This document shows positions 53,303 to 64,000 of a stretch of DNA of 64,000 bases, in pieces. A program made the translations under genes and the position numbers. The notes beneath the pieces were generated by a model. The model worked only from the letters and a program-made list of their open reading frames with translations, made no database searches and had not been told where the DNA came from. Positions within the stretch are counted from its first letter, which is position 1. Each line of letters begins with the position of its first letter. This DNA is from Paeniglutamicibacter gangotriensis Lz1y (GTDB lineage Bacteria > Actinomycetota > Actinomycetes > Actinomycetales > Micrococcaceae), in NCBI RefSeq assembly GCF_000348945.1, contig NZ_AOCK01000003.1:186001-250000 (forward strand). The letters run 5' to 3'.

Positions 53303-54850
53303 TTAGGCAACCCCTCCGGTGGTGGTGGCGGACAATTCGGGGGCCTGATCCAATAGACGGCCACCCCAAGAGTCTTCCAGCAATTTCTCAAGTGCCGCTC
53401 CGACACGGTACAGACGCGCGTCTTCGCGAGCCGGGGCCAGGAACTGGATCCCGACCGGCAGGCCCTCGGACAGTCCACCGGGAACGGTGATGCCCGGGAT
53501 CCCGGCCATGTTCGCCGGGATGGTGGCCACGTCGTTGAGGTACATCGACAACGGGTCATCGATCTTGGAGCCCAGCTCGAAGGCGACGTTCGGGGAAGTC
53601 GGGGAAATCAGCACGTCGGCGAGCGCAAACGCGGCGTCGAAGTCGCGCTGGATCAGCGTGCGGACCTTCTGCGCCGAGCCGTAGTAGGCATCATAGTAGC
53701 CCGCGCTCAACGCGTAGGTGCCCAGGATGATGCGGCGCTTGACCTCCTCGCCGAAGCCTGCGGCACGGGTAGCACCCATGACGCGTTCGATGGTCAGCGG
53801 ACCCTCTTCGGGCAGCACACGGGTGCCGAAGCGCACGCCGTCGAACTTGGCCAAGTTGGAGGATACTTCCGAGGGCATGATTAGGTAGTAGGCGGCCAGC
53901 GCGTACTTGAAGTTCGGGCAGGAGACCTCCACGATCTCGGCTCCGGCGGCACGCAGTGCCTCCAGTGATTCGTCGAAGCGTGCCTGGACTCCAGCTTCGT
54001 AGCCTTCGCCCTGCAGCTCCTTGATGACGCCCACGCGCACCCCGGTCATGTCACCGGTTGCGCCCTGTTCGGCGGCGGCGATGAGCGCCGGCACCTGTTC
54101 GTTCAGCGAGGTGGAGTCGGCCGGGTCGTGCCCGCCGATCAGCTCGTGCAGGTAGGCCGAGTCAAGCACGGTACGGGCGACCGGTCCGATCTGATCCAGC
54201 GAGGAGGCCATCGCGATGGCTCCGTAGCGCGAGACTCCGCCATAGGTCGGCTTCACGCCGACGGTGCCGGTGACAGCACCTGGCTGGCGGATCGATCCGC
54301 CGGTATCGGTGCCCAAGGCCAGCGGAGCTTCGAAGGAGGCCACCGCTGCAGCGGAACCGCCGCCGGAGCCACCGGGGATCCGGTCCAGGTCCCACGGGTT
54401 GCGGGTCGGGCCGTAGGCCGAGTGCTCGGTGGAGGAACCCATCGCGAATTCGTCCAGGTTGGTCTTGCCCAGCATCGGCAGCTTCGCCGCGCGGATCTTG
54501 GAAATCACGGTTGCGTCGTAGGGGCTCATCCAGCCCTCGAGCATCTTCGAGGCGGCGGTGGTCGGCTGCCCCTTGGTGACGATGAGGTCCTTGATGGCGA
54601 TCGGCACGCCGGCCAACGGGTGCAGTGCCTCGGCTTCGGCTCCGCCGGCGGCGCGAATGGCGTCGACCTCGGCGGCAACTGCCAGTGCTTCGTCGGTGTT
54701 CACGTGCAGGAAGGCGTGAACTCCGCGCTCCCCGCCGTCAATCTCGGCAATGCGGTCCAGGTGCGCCTGCACGGCTTCGACGGACGTGATTTCGCCGGCA
54801 CGCAGCTTGGCTGCAAGCTCGGTGGCGGAAAGTTGGATGATCTGGTTCAT
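53303..54850 (-). CDS. gatA: Aspartyl/glutamyl-tRNA amidotransferase subunit A
   Basis: 515 residues of the amidase-signature family. The catalytic Lys is in [14 protein letters not shown], and the cis-Ser/Ser pair in [13 protein letters not shown] with [12 protein letters not shown]. It releases ammonia from glutamine for GatB. It starts 3 bp after the gatC stop. Central in the gatC-gatA-gatB operon. Confidence 0.97.
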   Translation of the reverse strand: MNQIIQLSATELAAKLRAGEITSVEAVQAHLDRIAEIDGGERGVHAFLHVNTDEALAVAAEVDAIRAAGGAEAEALHPLAGVPIAIKDLIVTKGQPTTAASKMLEGWMSPYDATVISKIRAAKLPMLGKTNLDEFAMGSSTEHSAYGPTRNPWDLDRIPGGSGGGSAAAVASFEAPLALGTDTGGSIRQPGAVTGTVGVKPTYGGVSRYGAIAMASSLDQIGPVARTVLDSAYLHELIGGHDPADSTSLNEQVPALIAAAEQGATGDMTGVRVGVIKELQGEGYEAGVQARFDESLEALRAAGAEIVEVSCPNFKYALAAYYLIMPSEVSSNLAKFDGVRFGTRVLPEEGPLTIERVMGATRAAGFGEEVKRRIILGTYALSAGYYDAYYGSAQKVRTLIQRDFDAAFALADVLISPTSPNVAFELGSKIDDPLSMYLNDVATIPANMAGIPGITVPGGLSEGLPVGIQFLAPAREDARLYRVGAALEKLLEDSWGGRLLDQAPELSATTTGGVA

Positions 54851-54853
54851 GAA

Positions 54854-55150
54854 TTACTCTCCATCCAAAATGGCCGGCACCCTGAAGCGGGTATCGACGG
54901 AGTCCGGTGCGTTCATCAGCGCTTCTTCGGCGGTAAGCGTCGTTCCCACGACGTCTTCGCGGAACACGTTCGTCAGGGCAATGGGGTGCGAGGTGGCCGG
55001 AACATCGGCCGAGGCGGCCTCGGAGACCGACGCGATTGATTCGACAATGACACCGAGTTCGCCGGTCATTTTCTCCAGCTCGGCATCGCTCATCTCGATG
55101 TGGGCCAGCTGCGCCAAATGCGCAACGTCCTCACGGCTGATGGCAGACAT
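54854..55150 (-). CDS. gatC: Aspartyl/glutamyl-tRNA amidotransferase subunit C
   Basis: 98 residues. It opens SAISREDVAHLAQLAHIEMS and contains DVPATSHPIALTNVFREDVV and RFRVPAIL at the end, all GatC marks. It links GatA and GatB. ATG 55150 is chosen because GGGAG lies 5 nt upstream on the minus strand; the frame stays open to 55204 but without similarity. First gene of the operon. Confidence 0.96.
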   Translation of the reverse strand: MSAISREDVAHLAQLAHIEMSDAELEKMTGELGVIVESIASVSEAASADVPATSHPIALTNVFREDVVGTTLTAEEALMNAPDSVDTRFRVPAILDGE

Positions 55151-55284
55151 ATATCTCCCTAGGTGGGGCGGATGGGGTTTCCCCCCTAGTCTAGTACGCC
55201 CCACCGGCCCTCGATGGCGTCTGCGGGACCATCGCCCGCGCCATCGTTATCCCCGGCAACCCGCGGGTTGTCGGGGTCTCTCAG

Positions 55285-55863
55285 CTAGGAGAATTCGAGC
55301 ACTGCCCCGTCGACGGCCACACCGTTTTCGCTCCAGGGCGAACTGACCCATGCGGTGGCCGCGTCCGACGCGGAGCCACCGGCCACCGGCCGGCGGATCA
55401 CGCGGATCTCGGTGTCCGCCTGCTCCACCCCGTCCTGCGCAGGGCGCTGCACCTTGACCAGCGGCTCGAGGGTGAAGGAGGTGTTTTGGTGCTGCGCCTC
55501 GACCTGGCCGGCCAACAGGGCCCTGACCTGTGCCTGCCACACGGGGTCGCCGGTGCCGTCGTAGATCCAGCGCTTGCCCAGCACCCCGTGCTCGCTGGTA
55601 CCCAGCAGCGAGGCTTCCGCTCCAGGCAGTTCTTGCCCGCGGTAGCTCAACGGCACGTGGTAAATGACCGGGCTTTCCGTAGCCGTATCGGCCACGACGA
55701 TGAATTCCATGCCTACCTCGCCGGCCGGATCATCAAGACGGAACCCGCCCAAGGTCTCCAACACCGGTTCGCCCTCGCCGGCGAACCAGTCCTGCTGGGG
55801 CAGCCACGCGGCCATCAGTTGGTGCTTGGTCGGATCCATGGTGGTGTTGAAAATCTCGCTCAT
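55285..55863 (-). CDS. Maltokinase N-terminal-cap-like protein
   Basis: 192 residues from ATG 55863 with AGGAG upstream. The sequence WLPQQDWFAGEGEPVLETLG, the strand VVADTATESPVIYHVPLSYR, and LGKRWIYDGTGDPVWQAQVR resemble the cap domain that precedes maltokinase (TreS/Pep2-type) enzymes, here as a stand-alone protein without the kinase part. In corynebacteria and relatives such single-cap proteins exist without known function. It lies upstream of gatC on the same strand with a 134-bp gap. Confidence 0.75.
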   Translation of the reverse strand: MSEIFNTTMDPTKHQLMAAWLPQQDWFAGEGEPVLETLGGFRLDDPAGEVGMEFIVVADTATESPVIYHVPLSYRGQELPGAEASLLGTSEHGVLGKRWIYDGTGDPVWQAQVRALLAGQVEAQHQNTSFTLEPLVKVQRPAQDGVEQADTEIRVIRRPVAGGSASDAATAWVSSPWSENGVAVDGAVLEFS

Positions 55864-56024
55864 GTTGTTCTCCTGCACGACGTCGACGGATGAAACCTCT
55901 GTTGGGCCGGCGATACCTGTGAATCCTCACCGATGCCCGACCCCCACCCTAGCCACACGCGCCGGGCATCGGACCGACGGCACTCGGAGGGAGACACCCT
56001 CGGAGCTGCTGGTTAGGTGCAGAA

Positions 56025-56060
56025 GGCCCCTGACACCGGAAATTCTCGATGTCAGAGGCC
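56025..56060 (-). terminator. Hairpin downstream of the GNAT gene
   Basis: 11-bp arms GGCCCCTGACA and TGTCAGAGGCC with one mismatch and a 14-nt loop, about 80 bp past the acetyltransferase stop on the minus strand. Only a short T stretch follows, so it is a tentative terminator. Confidence 0.4.
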
Positions 56061-56139
56061 CGCGTCCCCGCTCATTTCCCCGTACCCCGCACGGGAAGCG
56101 AGCGGCAGGAAAAGAACACAGGAATCAGCGTGGGTAGTT

Positions 56140-56664
56140 CTAGAGCACGTAGGTGTAGACGACCAGGACGATCTCGGTGTTCGGGACATACCAGTCGCGT
56201 TCTGAGGCGTGGGTGAACCCGTCGGCCTCGTAGAGTGCGCGGGCTGCGATCCAGTGTCCTCCGGTGGTCAGCGAAATGGTGTGCACCTCGTCGATTTCCC
56301 GGGCACGGGCAATCACCGCGTTGAGCAGTGCGCGTCCGGCTCCCGAGCGCTGCACCTCAGGGTCAACAACGAGCATCCTGAATTCGAGTTCGCCGGGCAG
56401 TGCGATGTCCGCGTATTCGCTCCCGTGACGCACCAGCGTGACGGATCCGATGACCTTCCCGTCGCGTTCAGCGACCAGGATCTCGGCCGCGGCGTGGCGT
56501 GCGGCAACCTGCGCCACGAACTGCAGGTATTCGTGGTCGGGATCATCGAAGTGCCCCGCATGCAGGTAAGAGTCCAACGTGATCCGCGCGATATGCGGGT
56601 AATCGGCTTCGGTGGCCGGACGGATCACCAGGGTATTTGCGGGTGCGATGGTTGTCGTAGTCAT
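56140..56664 (-). CDS. GNAT-family N-acetyltransferase
   Basis: 174 residues from ATG 56664 (TTG 56673 is an alternative). The GNAT fold shows LVIRPATEADYPHIARITLD at the start, EFRMLVVDPEVQRSGAGRAL (acetyl-CoA loop with Q-x-x-G-x-G pattern) and ALYEADGFTHASERD in the last motif. Substrate unknown. It lies beside decayed sugar-transport genes on the opposite strand. Confidence 0.9.
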   Translation of the reverse strand: MTTTTIAPANTLVIRPATEADYPHIARITLDSYLHAGHFDDPDHEYLQFVAQVAARHAAAEILVAERDGKVIGSVTLVRHGSEYADIALPGELEFRMLVVDPEVQRSGAGRALLNAVIARAREIDEVHTISLTTGGHWIAARALYEADGFTHASERDWYVPNTEIVLVVYTYVL

Positions 56665-56699
56665 TATCTTCAAGTGTGCCAGCCCGGGCCCCTGCTGTC

Positions 56700-57011
56700 C
56701 CGTACGCTTCGGCTACTTGTTGCGAACCTCACCAGCGCCGCCGGCCCCCGGGCATGGTGGCCTCGGGTGTCTACGCGTTCCTGCAGGCGTGGAACGAATT
56801 GACCGTTGCCTTGGTGGGGATGACCGAGGACTAGATGAAGACCCTCCTGCTGTGGCTGCGCGGCTTCGTACAGGCCTCGGCCACCCGCGAGACCGACTGG
56901 GGCATGGTTATGGCCGCCTCCATGATGGTCGCGGTCCCGGTGATCGCCTTCTTCATGATCGTGCAGTCCAAGATGTCCTCGGGGCTGGTCGGCGGTGCGG
57001 TGAAGGACTAA
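56700..57011 (+). pseudogene. Remnant of a sugar ABC transporter permease (MalG-type) C-terminus
   Basis: The frame through 56751 reads GMVASGVYAFLQAWNELTVA then LVGMTED, a TAG at 56832, and continues in the same frame MKTLLLWLRGFVQASATRET, MVMAASMMVAVPVIAFFMIV, ending SSGLVGGAVKD at the TAA 57009. This is the last ~90 residues of a MalG/UgpE-type permease with a stop where the intact family has a Ser/Thr stretch. The N-terminal part is missing. It lies directly before a decayed GH3 gene, an order seen in GlcNAc/chitobiose clusters. Confidence 0.75.
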
Positions 57012-57055
57012 TGATGTTCCCCAACTTCGACCCGCAATCACAAGACGTCGCCGAG

Positions 57056-57616
57056 AATTCGACGGCATTCGACGGCGGAACCAGCAGCAATCGTTGCTGC
57101 CCGCCCGCACGAGCCGCGGCTACGCACGTTGGCCGCCGCCACCTTGATGCCGGGATTCAGCGGCACCACCATGCCCGGCTGGATCGTCGACGCACTGGCC
57201 GCCGGGATGGGGTCGGTGTGCATCTACGGTACCAACGTCGTTTCACCCGGCCAGCTGAAGGCATTGCTTGGTCAGCTGCGCGACTCCTCCGACACCGTGC
57301 TGCTGACCATGGACGAGGAGGGCGGGGACGTCACCCGCCTGCACTACCTCACCGGGCCCAACCAGCCGGGCAACGCGGTGCTCGGCCGCATCAATGACGA
57401 AGCAACCACCGCCGCGGCGGCCGCGGACTCGATACCTGTCACCCGATTTGGGCGCTTGCCGATCAGCTGCGGGCCGACGAACGCACGGTCATGGTTGTTG
57501 AATGCGGTTGGCCACGTTCGGCAGCGGACCTCTACACGTTCGGGGCCTCCCGCAGCGTCTCCCGTGCCCTGGGCCAATTACTGGCTCCGACCTGCATCCC
57601 AGGACCTTTTGAGTGA
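57056..57616 (+). pseudogene. Decayed glycoside hydrolase family 3 (beta-N-acetylglucosaminidase-like) gene
   Basis: The N-terminal block ATLMPGFSGTTMPGWIVDAL continues through MGSVCIYGTNVVSPGQLKAL and TMDEEGGDVTRLHYLTGPNQ, the start of the GH3 barrel. It breaks off near 57430, and the next recognisable block is in another frame: LADQLRADERTVMVVECGWP, SAADLYTFGASRSVSRALG and a stop at 57614, which is the end of the same family. Several hundred middle codons, including the catalytic Asp region, are deleted. The gene is dead; nagB follows 187 bp later. Confidence 0.8.
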
Positions 57617-57803
57617 AGCGCCCGACCGGTGGATGCTGGCCACCGGACCCCGCCCGCGGACCCCAGCGCGCCCGCTTGTCCGGGCCCACGCACCCACGAA
57701 GTGGAAGACCCAGCCTCGCACAAGATACGCTCTATGACGTTGGCTAGGCCTGCTTTGCCGCACCCGTAACGATATTCCGGCCCCACCCATAAGGAACACA
57801 CCC

Positions 57804-58592
57804 ATGGAAGTTTTGATCGCCGCAACCCCCGAAGAAGCAGCTCAGTTCGCAGCCGAAGCGGTGCTTGAGGGATTGCAAACGCGCACCGAGGGCCACAACG
57901 TACTGGGAGTGGCCACGGGGTCCACCCCGCTGGGACTCTACGGAGAACTGGCCAAGGCCGTGAAGAACGGCGAGGCTGACTTCAGCAACACCATTGCTTT
58001 CGCCCTGGACGAATACGTCGGGCTGGAGAGCACCCATAAGCAGTCCTACCGCCAGACCCTGATCCAGGAACTCTGCAAGGTCATCGGCCTGCCCGAAGCC
58101 AACTTGAACACCCCCAACGGCTTCGGCGACTCCGAGGAACAGATCCGCAAACAGGCAGCTGCCTACGATGCGGCCATCGTGGCGGCAGGTGTCGACGTGC
58201 AGATCCTGGGCATCGGGACCAACGGCCACATCGGCTTCAACGAGCCCGGATCCTCGCTGCGTTCACGCTCACGTATCAAGCGCCTGTCCAACAAGACCCG
58301 CGAGGACAATGCGCGCTTCTTCGATGGCATCGATCAGGTCCCCACACATTCGGTGACCCAGGGCCTGGGCACCATCTTGGAAGCCCGCCGCGTGGTACTG
58401 ATCGCCACCGGTTCCAACAAGGCCGAAGCCATTGCCACGGCGCTCGAGGGCCCGCTGTCCTCCGCTTGCCCGGGTTCGGCCGTGCAGCTGCACCCCGACG
58501 CAGTGATTGTCTTGGATGAGGCTGCCGCCGCCGGCCTGAAGAACCGCCTCTACTATGACGACTCGGCCGCCGGCCTGCAGTTCGGCATCTAG
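57804..58592 (+). CDS. nagB: Glucosamine-6-phosphate deaminase
   Basis: 262 residues, normal size. It converts glucosamine 6-phosphate to fructose 6-phosphate and ammonia. Marks: TGSTPLGLYGELAKAV, FALDEYVGLESTHKQSY, and GIGTNGHIGFNEPGSSLRSR (active-site Asp/His region). AAGGA lies 9-10 nt before ATG 57804. It stands downstream of the dead permease and GH3 genes, suggesting a former amino-sugar uptake cluster of which only this gene is intact. Confidence 0.95.
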   Translation: MEVLIAATPEEAAQFAAEAVLEGLQTRTEGHNVLGVATGSTPLGLYGELAKAVKNGEADFSNTIAFALDEYVGLESTHKQSYRQTLIQELCKVIGLPEANLNTPNGFGDSEEQIRKQAAAYDAAIVAAGVDVQILGIGTNGHIGFNEPGSSLRSRSRIKRLSNKTREDNARFFDGIDQVPTHSVTQGLGTILEARRVVLIATGSNKAEAIATALEGPLSSACPGSAVQLHPDAVIVLDEAAAAGLKNRLYYDDSAAGLQFGI

Positions 58593-58660
58593 GTTTCATT
58601 CGTTCCGCGGCCCCGAGGCTTCCGGACACACTGATCGTTTTCCCGTGAGGGAATATCTGA

Positions 58661-58710
58661 CGAAGGACCCGCAGCACCGTGGATCACTCCCCGGAGCGGC
58701 GGGTCCTTCG
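58661..58710. terminator. Hairpin between nagB and the inositol-monophosphatase-family gene
   Basis: Perfect 12-bp stem CGAAGGACCCGC (58661-58672) and GCGGGTCCTTCG (58699-58710) with a 26-nt loop, in the gap between two convergent genes. A T run is lacking; it is probably a bidirectional terminator. Confidence 0.6.
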
Positions 58711-58749
58711 CATGTGCCCCAAGAGGCACCAAACCTTCGCTGAACCTTC

Positions 58750-58800
58750 GCCCAGCCCAGCGCCCGGCCCGGCGCCAGGCCCGGCGCCCGGCGCCCGGCC
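58750..58800. repeat. Short GC-rich imperfect repeat
   Basis: Several imperfect copies of a CCCGGCGCC-like unit in about 50 bp, downstream of the hairpin and before the stop of the minus-strand gene. Simple-sequence origin is likely; no coding role. Confidence 0.45.
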
Positions 58801-58823
58801 CATCACTCGGCCCTTCGACGGTT

Positions 58824-59846
58824 CTAGTGTGTGGCCTGCTCGGCCGGCAACGCATCAAAGTCTAGGTAGCCGGCGGCCTGCCAGCCCGGATTGGTGCGCG
58901 GGCGCAGCACCGGCAGCCCCGCTTCTGCGGCGATCAGCGCCCCTGCCGCCCAATCAAATTCCTGGGTCCCGTATTCGGCGTAGGCGTCAAGGGTGCCGTC
59001 GGCGACCAGGCACAGATCCAGGGCAGCCGATCCGATGCGGCGGACATTCGCGAAGCCGGGCATCAGCCCCAGCAGCGCACCGACCTGGAACTGGCGCCGA
59101 TCCGCGTCGTAACCGAATCCCGTGGCCAGCAACTTGCCTGCTTCGTTCTGGTCTCCGCCGTGCAACCGTTGGGCACGGGTTGCGCTGCCGCCGCGCCGTG
59201 ACCCGCTGCCGGCGACCTGCGTGGAATCGATGAGCCAGGCCCCGTCCCCGGCGGCGGCGTAGTATTCGGTGCCCAAGGCTGGGGCGTTGATCGCCCCGGC
59301 AAGCCAGCCGTGGGTTCCGGTATCCATCGCGGCTCCGTCGGCGGCCAGCGAATTGCCGTCTTCCGGCGCTACGGCGCCCTGGGCCGGCGCGGTTTTCATT
59401 TTCGCCGGGTGTGCACCCGCGGCAGGAACCGCTGGCCCATCCACCGGACCGAAGACCGCCACCGAGGTGCAGTAGTACACAATGCCGCGCACGAAGTTCG
59501 CTGTGCCATCCAACGGGTCGATGGACCAACGGTACCCGGAGGGTTCGGCGGGGTCGGTGTGCCCGTATTCTTCCCCGGTGATCGCGTCATGCGGCCTAGC
59601 CGCGGCGATCACATCGCGCACCGCCATCTCCGCCCGCCGATCAAAGTCGGTGACCCAGTCCCCCGCAGCCGACTTGGTGTCGGCGGCCACCCGTCCACGG
59701 CCGCGTTCGGCCAGCACCGCGGCGCCGGCCGCTGCGGCTTCACGGGCCACGGCCAACAGTTCGCGGCGCACCTGCGGGGCCCCGGTCTCTGGCTTGCCGG
59801 CCGACGGTGCGCCTTGCAGGTGCTTGGGCTGTGGATTGGTGCTCAT
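58824..59846 (-). CDS. Inositol monophosphatase-family phosphatase
   Basis: 340 residues from ATG 59846. Li-sensitive phosphatase marks: WVTDFDRRAE, ITGEEYGHTDP (metal Glu) and WSIDPLDGTANFVRG (metal Asp-x-x-Asp-Gly-Thr), with QEFDWAAGALIAAEAG near the end (last metal Asp). A ~45-residue insertion rich in Ala/Pro/Gly (KTAPAQGAVAPEDGNSLAAD) lies in the middle, longer than in usual ~270-residue members. The N-terminal ~30 residues are low complexity. Substrate could be inositol-, histidinol- or another sugar phosphate. Confidence 0.88.
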   Translation of the reverse strand: MSTNPQPKHLQGAPSAGKPETGAPQVRRELLAVAREAAAAGAAVLAERGRGRVAADTKSAAGDWVTDFDRRAEMAVRDVIAAARPHDAITGEEYGHTDPAEPSGYRWSIDPLDGTANFVRGIVYYCTSVAVFGPVDGPAVPAAGAHPAKMKTAPAQGAVAPEDGNSLAADGAAMDTGTHGWLAGAINAPALGTEYYAAAGDGAWLIDSTQVAGSGSRRGGSATRAQRLHGGDQNEAGKLLATGFGYDADRRQFQVGALLGLMPGFANVRRIGSAALDLCLVADGTLDAYAEYGTQEFDWAAGALIAAEAGLPVLRPRTNPGWQAAGYLDFDALPAEQATH

Positions 59847-59925
59847 CTGGTGCTCCTTGGAACGTGTGTGGGGGGGTGCGTGTCGGTGCGGGGATGGGCG
59901 GGCAGGAGCGTGCGCCGGGTCGGTG

Positions 59926-62301
<2,376 letters not shown>

Positions 62302-62439
62302 CTACGGGCTCCCGAGTGCTGGTGGCGCGTGGGCCCCCGGTTGCCTAGGGGGCTCCGGTAAGAGCCTGTCCTCGGATGCCGCCCGGGAAGGGGCAGGTAC
62401 CCGGGGGTCAGCCATCGGGGGCGGGCACCGAAGTTTCTG

Positions 62440-63594
62440 TCAGGGAGACTCGACGTCGATGATGATCACCGAGATATTGTCCCGGCCGCCGCTGGCTAGG
62501 GCGGCGTCGATGAGCTGGTGAACCGCTGCGGCGCGATCCGGGACGTGGGCGAGGATCTGTTCCATGGCGGAGTGCTCGACCTCTCCGGTGAGCCCGTCGG
62601 TGCACAGCAGGTAGCGATCCCCCGGGCGCGGGATGTGGAACTGGGTGTCGGGCACCGCGTTGCCGCCGGCGCCCAGAGCGCGGGTGATCAGGTTGCGTTG
62701 AGGGTGAATGCGGGCTTCGGCCTCGGTGATGATCCCGGCGTCCAGAAGTTCCTGGACCGCCGAGTGGTCCCGGGTCAGCTGGGTCAGCACACCGTTGCGC
62801 AGCCGATAGCCGCGCGAATCCCCGACGTTGAGCAGCATCAGCCGCACCTGCCCGGTGGGGGCCGTGGTGGCGGTGGGGGTGGTTGCCGGGGCAGGGGTAT
62901 CAGGTGCCTGGGCCCCGGGGATCGGGGTGACCTTGGCGGAGGTGACTACCACCGGCGGCACGGGGGCAGGCTCAGCCAGTGCGGCTTCGAGTTCGGCGCG
63001 CGGGAGCACATCGGTGGTAGGTTCCGGGTGATCGGCGGTGGCCGGGTCGCTGAGTGGTTCCTCGTCGGGACCGGGGGTCGGGGGCGTCGAGGCGTGTGCG
63101 GCCTCGAACGCTTCGTCGGTGCCCGGCAGGTAGCGCGGCTCGCCCAGGGCAGGCATCGGCAGGCGCAGCACATCGGTGGCGGGAGCCGGATGCGTTCCTT
63201 GGCCCGGCGAAGACTCCGGGGCGTGGTCCCCCGAGACGGGCCAGGTGCCGCCGTTCTGTTCCGTGCGCACCAGCGCCAGCGCGCAGAGCGTGGTTCCGCC
63301 GCGGGCCCCGATGGCCCGACGAATGGACTCGTCGGCTGCGTTGACCCGGGCCAGCACGTCGCTGGCGTGCGGCAGCGTGCGCGGGGAACCAGAGTTTGCC
63401 CCCGCGGTATCGGCAAGTTCTGCCAGGGCGGCGATGCCCAGCCGGGAGGCCAGGTCCCCGGCCTCGTGACCACCCATGCCGTCGGCCACGGCAAAGATCG
63501 TTCCGGCGTCGAGCACCGCGTCTTCATTCACGGCCCGGCGCAGCCCGATATCTGTTGCCGCAGTGGCATGCACCTGCCCGAATCCGTAGTCCAT
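62440..63594 (-). CDS. PP2C-family Ser/Thr protein phosphatase with a long Pro/Ala/Thr insert
   Basis: 384 residues. PP2C metal-site motifs are intact: RRAVNEDAVLDAG, FAVADGMGGHEAGDLAS, NVGDSRGYRLRNG, LLCTDGLTGEVE and GGRDNISVIIID. Between the third and fourth strand group (about residues 115-230) lies an insertion rich in Pro, Ala, Thr and acidic residues (TPPTPGPDEEPLSDPATADH, PAPATTPTATTAPTG), splitting the catalytic domain. It would remove phosphate from Ser/Thr-phosphorylated proteins in the cytoplasm. It is directly adjacent to the cyclase gene on the same strand (start next to its stop). Confidence 0.9.
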   Translation of the reverse strand: MDYGFGQVHATAATDIGLRRAVNEDAVLDAGTIFAVADGMGGHEAGDLASRLGIAALAELADTAGANSGSPRTLPHASDVLARVNAADESIRRAIGARGGTTLCALALVRTEQNGGTWPVSGDHAPESSPGQGTHPAPATDVLRLPMPALGEPRYLPGTDEAFEAAHASTPPTPGPDEEPLSDPATADHPEPTTDVLPRAELEAALAEPAPVPPVVVTSAKVTPIPGAQAPDTPAPATTPTATTAPTGQVRLMLLNVGDSRGYRLRNGVLTQLTRDHSAVQELLDAGIITEAEARIHPQRNLITRALGAGGNAVPDTQFHIPRPGDRYLLCTDGLTGEVEHSAMEQILAHVPDRAAAVHQLIDAALASGGRDNISVIIIDVESP

Positions 63595-64000
63595 CTAGTC
63601 CAACACCAGTCCCGATCCGGTACCAGGTGCCAGGCGCACCGGGGTGACATCGCCGAAGCCGCGCACCGCGGTGGTTTCCTGAGGTTCAAGCACAAAGCGC
63701 GCATCCCCGGCCAGCGTGGAGGCGGTGAGCTCGTCGGTGAGCACCGTGCCGGGCTCGGCCAGCGAGGTCAGCCGCGCGGCAAGGTTCACCGTCGGACCGT
63801 AGATGTCTCCTAGTCGGGAAAGCACCCTGCCCCAGACCAGAGCGACGCGGGTGTTGGGCAGCAGCTCGTCGGCGGCGAACTCCTTGGACATCGCCAGGGA
63901 GATCTGCGCGCCGGCCTGTGGGGTCTCGGCCACAAAGAGCACCTCATCGCCGACGGTCTTGACCAACCGGCCACCGCCGATGGAGATGATCTCGGCGCAC
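63595..64000 (-). CDS. Class III adenylate/guanylate cyclase catalytic domain (5' part outside window)
   Basis: The frame runs off the window end, so only the last ~134 residues are seen. LVKTVGDEVLFVAE carries the second catalytic metal Asp region (G-D-E/S), and VLSRLGDIYGPTVNLAARLT is the strand-helix end of the CHD domain with the conserved N-x-x-A-R. The protein ends soon after the domain (VRLAPGTGSGLVLD). It would make cAMP or cGMP. Its stop is immediately followed by the PP2C start, so the two are co-transcribed and may belong to one signalling unit. Confidence 0.85.
   Translation of the reverse strand, partial: CAEIISIGGGRLVKTVGDEVLFVAETPQAGAQISLAMSKEFAADELLPNTRVALVWGRVLSRLGDIYGPTVNLAARLTSLAEPGTVLTDELTASTLAGDARFVLEPQETTAVRGFGDVTPVRLAPGTGSGLVLD

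Noticed and set aside
58750-58800. Possible CRISPR or structured repeat
   Set aside because: Units are short, imperfect and contiguous without spacers; it is simple GC-rich sequence.

Overview
The window is high-GC DNA with dense, strand-clustered operons, many ATGA/GTGA stop-start overlaps and clear Shine-Dalgarno sites. Gene content (hut genes with HutF and HutD, a YjiH transporter, tdh-kbl, gatCAB, a DUF222/HNH protein, NAD-dependent ligase) fits an aerobic, soil-type actinobacterium of the Micrococcaceae (Arthrobacter group). That placement is inference from gene content and composition, not from a marker-gene search. No rRNA, tRNA, CRISPR array or complete insertion sequence was seen.

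Layout. 1-2.5 kb: a sulfur/persulfide operon with three rhodanese-domain proteins (the first cut by the window edge) and a TauE/SafE exporter. 2.65-3 kb: a decayed remnant of a transposition-type AAA ATPase. 3.06-13.7 kb: histidine utilisation. iclR-hutU-yjiH-M20 amidohydrolase-hutF-hutI run on the minus strand, divergent from hutH, which is followed by a LysE-type exporter and hutD; an inverted repeat in the iclR/hutH gap is a likely operator. No hutG is seen, so the M20 enzyme probably removes the formyl group of formylglutamate. 13.9-15.7 kb: two toxin-antitoxin-like modules with a small orphan gene between them; the first module's toxin is frameshifted. 15.8-20.6 kb: a BadF-type sugar kinase divergent from a GH38 alpha-mannosidase, then a small membrane protein.

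20.7-29.7 kb is the most unusual part. It holds an ATP-grasp (biotin-carboxylase-like) protein with a Lys/Ala/Pro/Thr-rich N-terminal tail, a NylB-like serine hydrolase and a large Orn/Lys/Arg-type PLP decarboxylase. Just upstream lies a second, decayed copy of the first two genes with stops, frameshifts and deletions. The surviving ATP-grasp gene itself carries one apparent frameshift in a T run. The three proteins look like one uncharacterised amine/amide pathway.

29.8-40 kb: universal stress protein and ferritin, then a seven-gene minus-strand catabolic operon (Rieske oxygenase, HutD-like protein, aspartoacylase/DoeB-like hydrolase, amino-acid-type ABC transporter, oxygenase reductase) divergent from a GntR/FCD regulator, with a strong inverted repeat between. 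38.4-44.6 kb: PucR-type regulator divergent from hydantoinase/oxoprolinase subunits A and B and the remains of a permease. 44.7-48 kb: threonine degradation (tdh-kbl) with a divergent LysR regulator. 48-51.7 kb: phosphotransferase, VOC protein and DUF222/HNH protein. 51.8-55.2 kb: gatCAB. 55.3-58.6 kb: a maltokinase-cap-like protein, an acetyltransferase, decayed pieces of a sugar ABC permease and a GH3 enzyme, and intact nagB. 58.8-64 kb: inositol-monophosphatase-family protein, ligA, a PP2C phosphatase and the start of a class III nucleotide cyclase cut by the window end.

All calls come from reading translated sequence and recalled family motifs; no database search was run.
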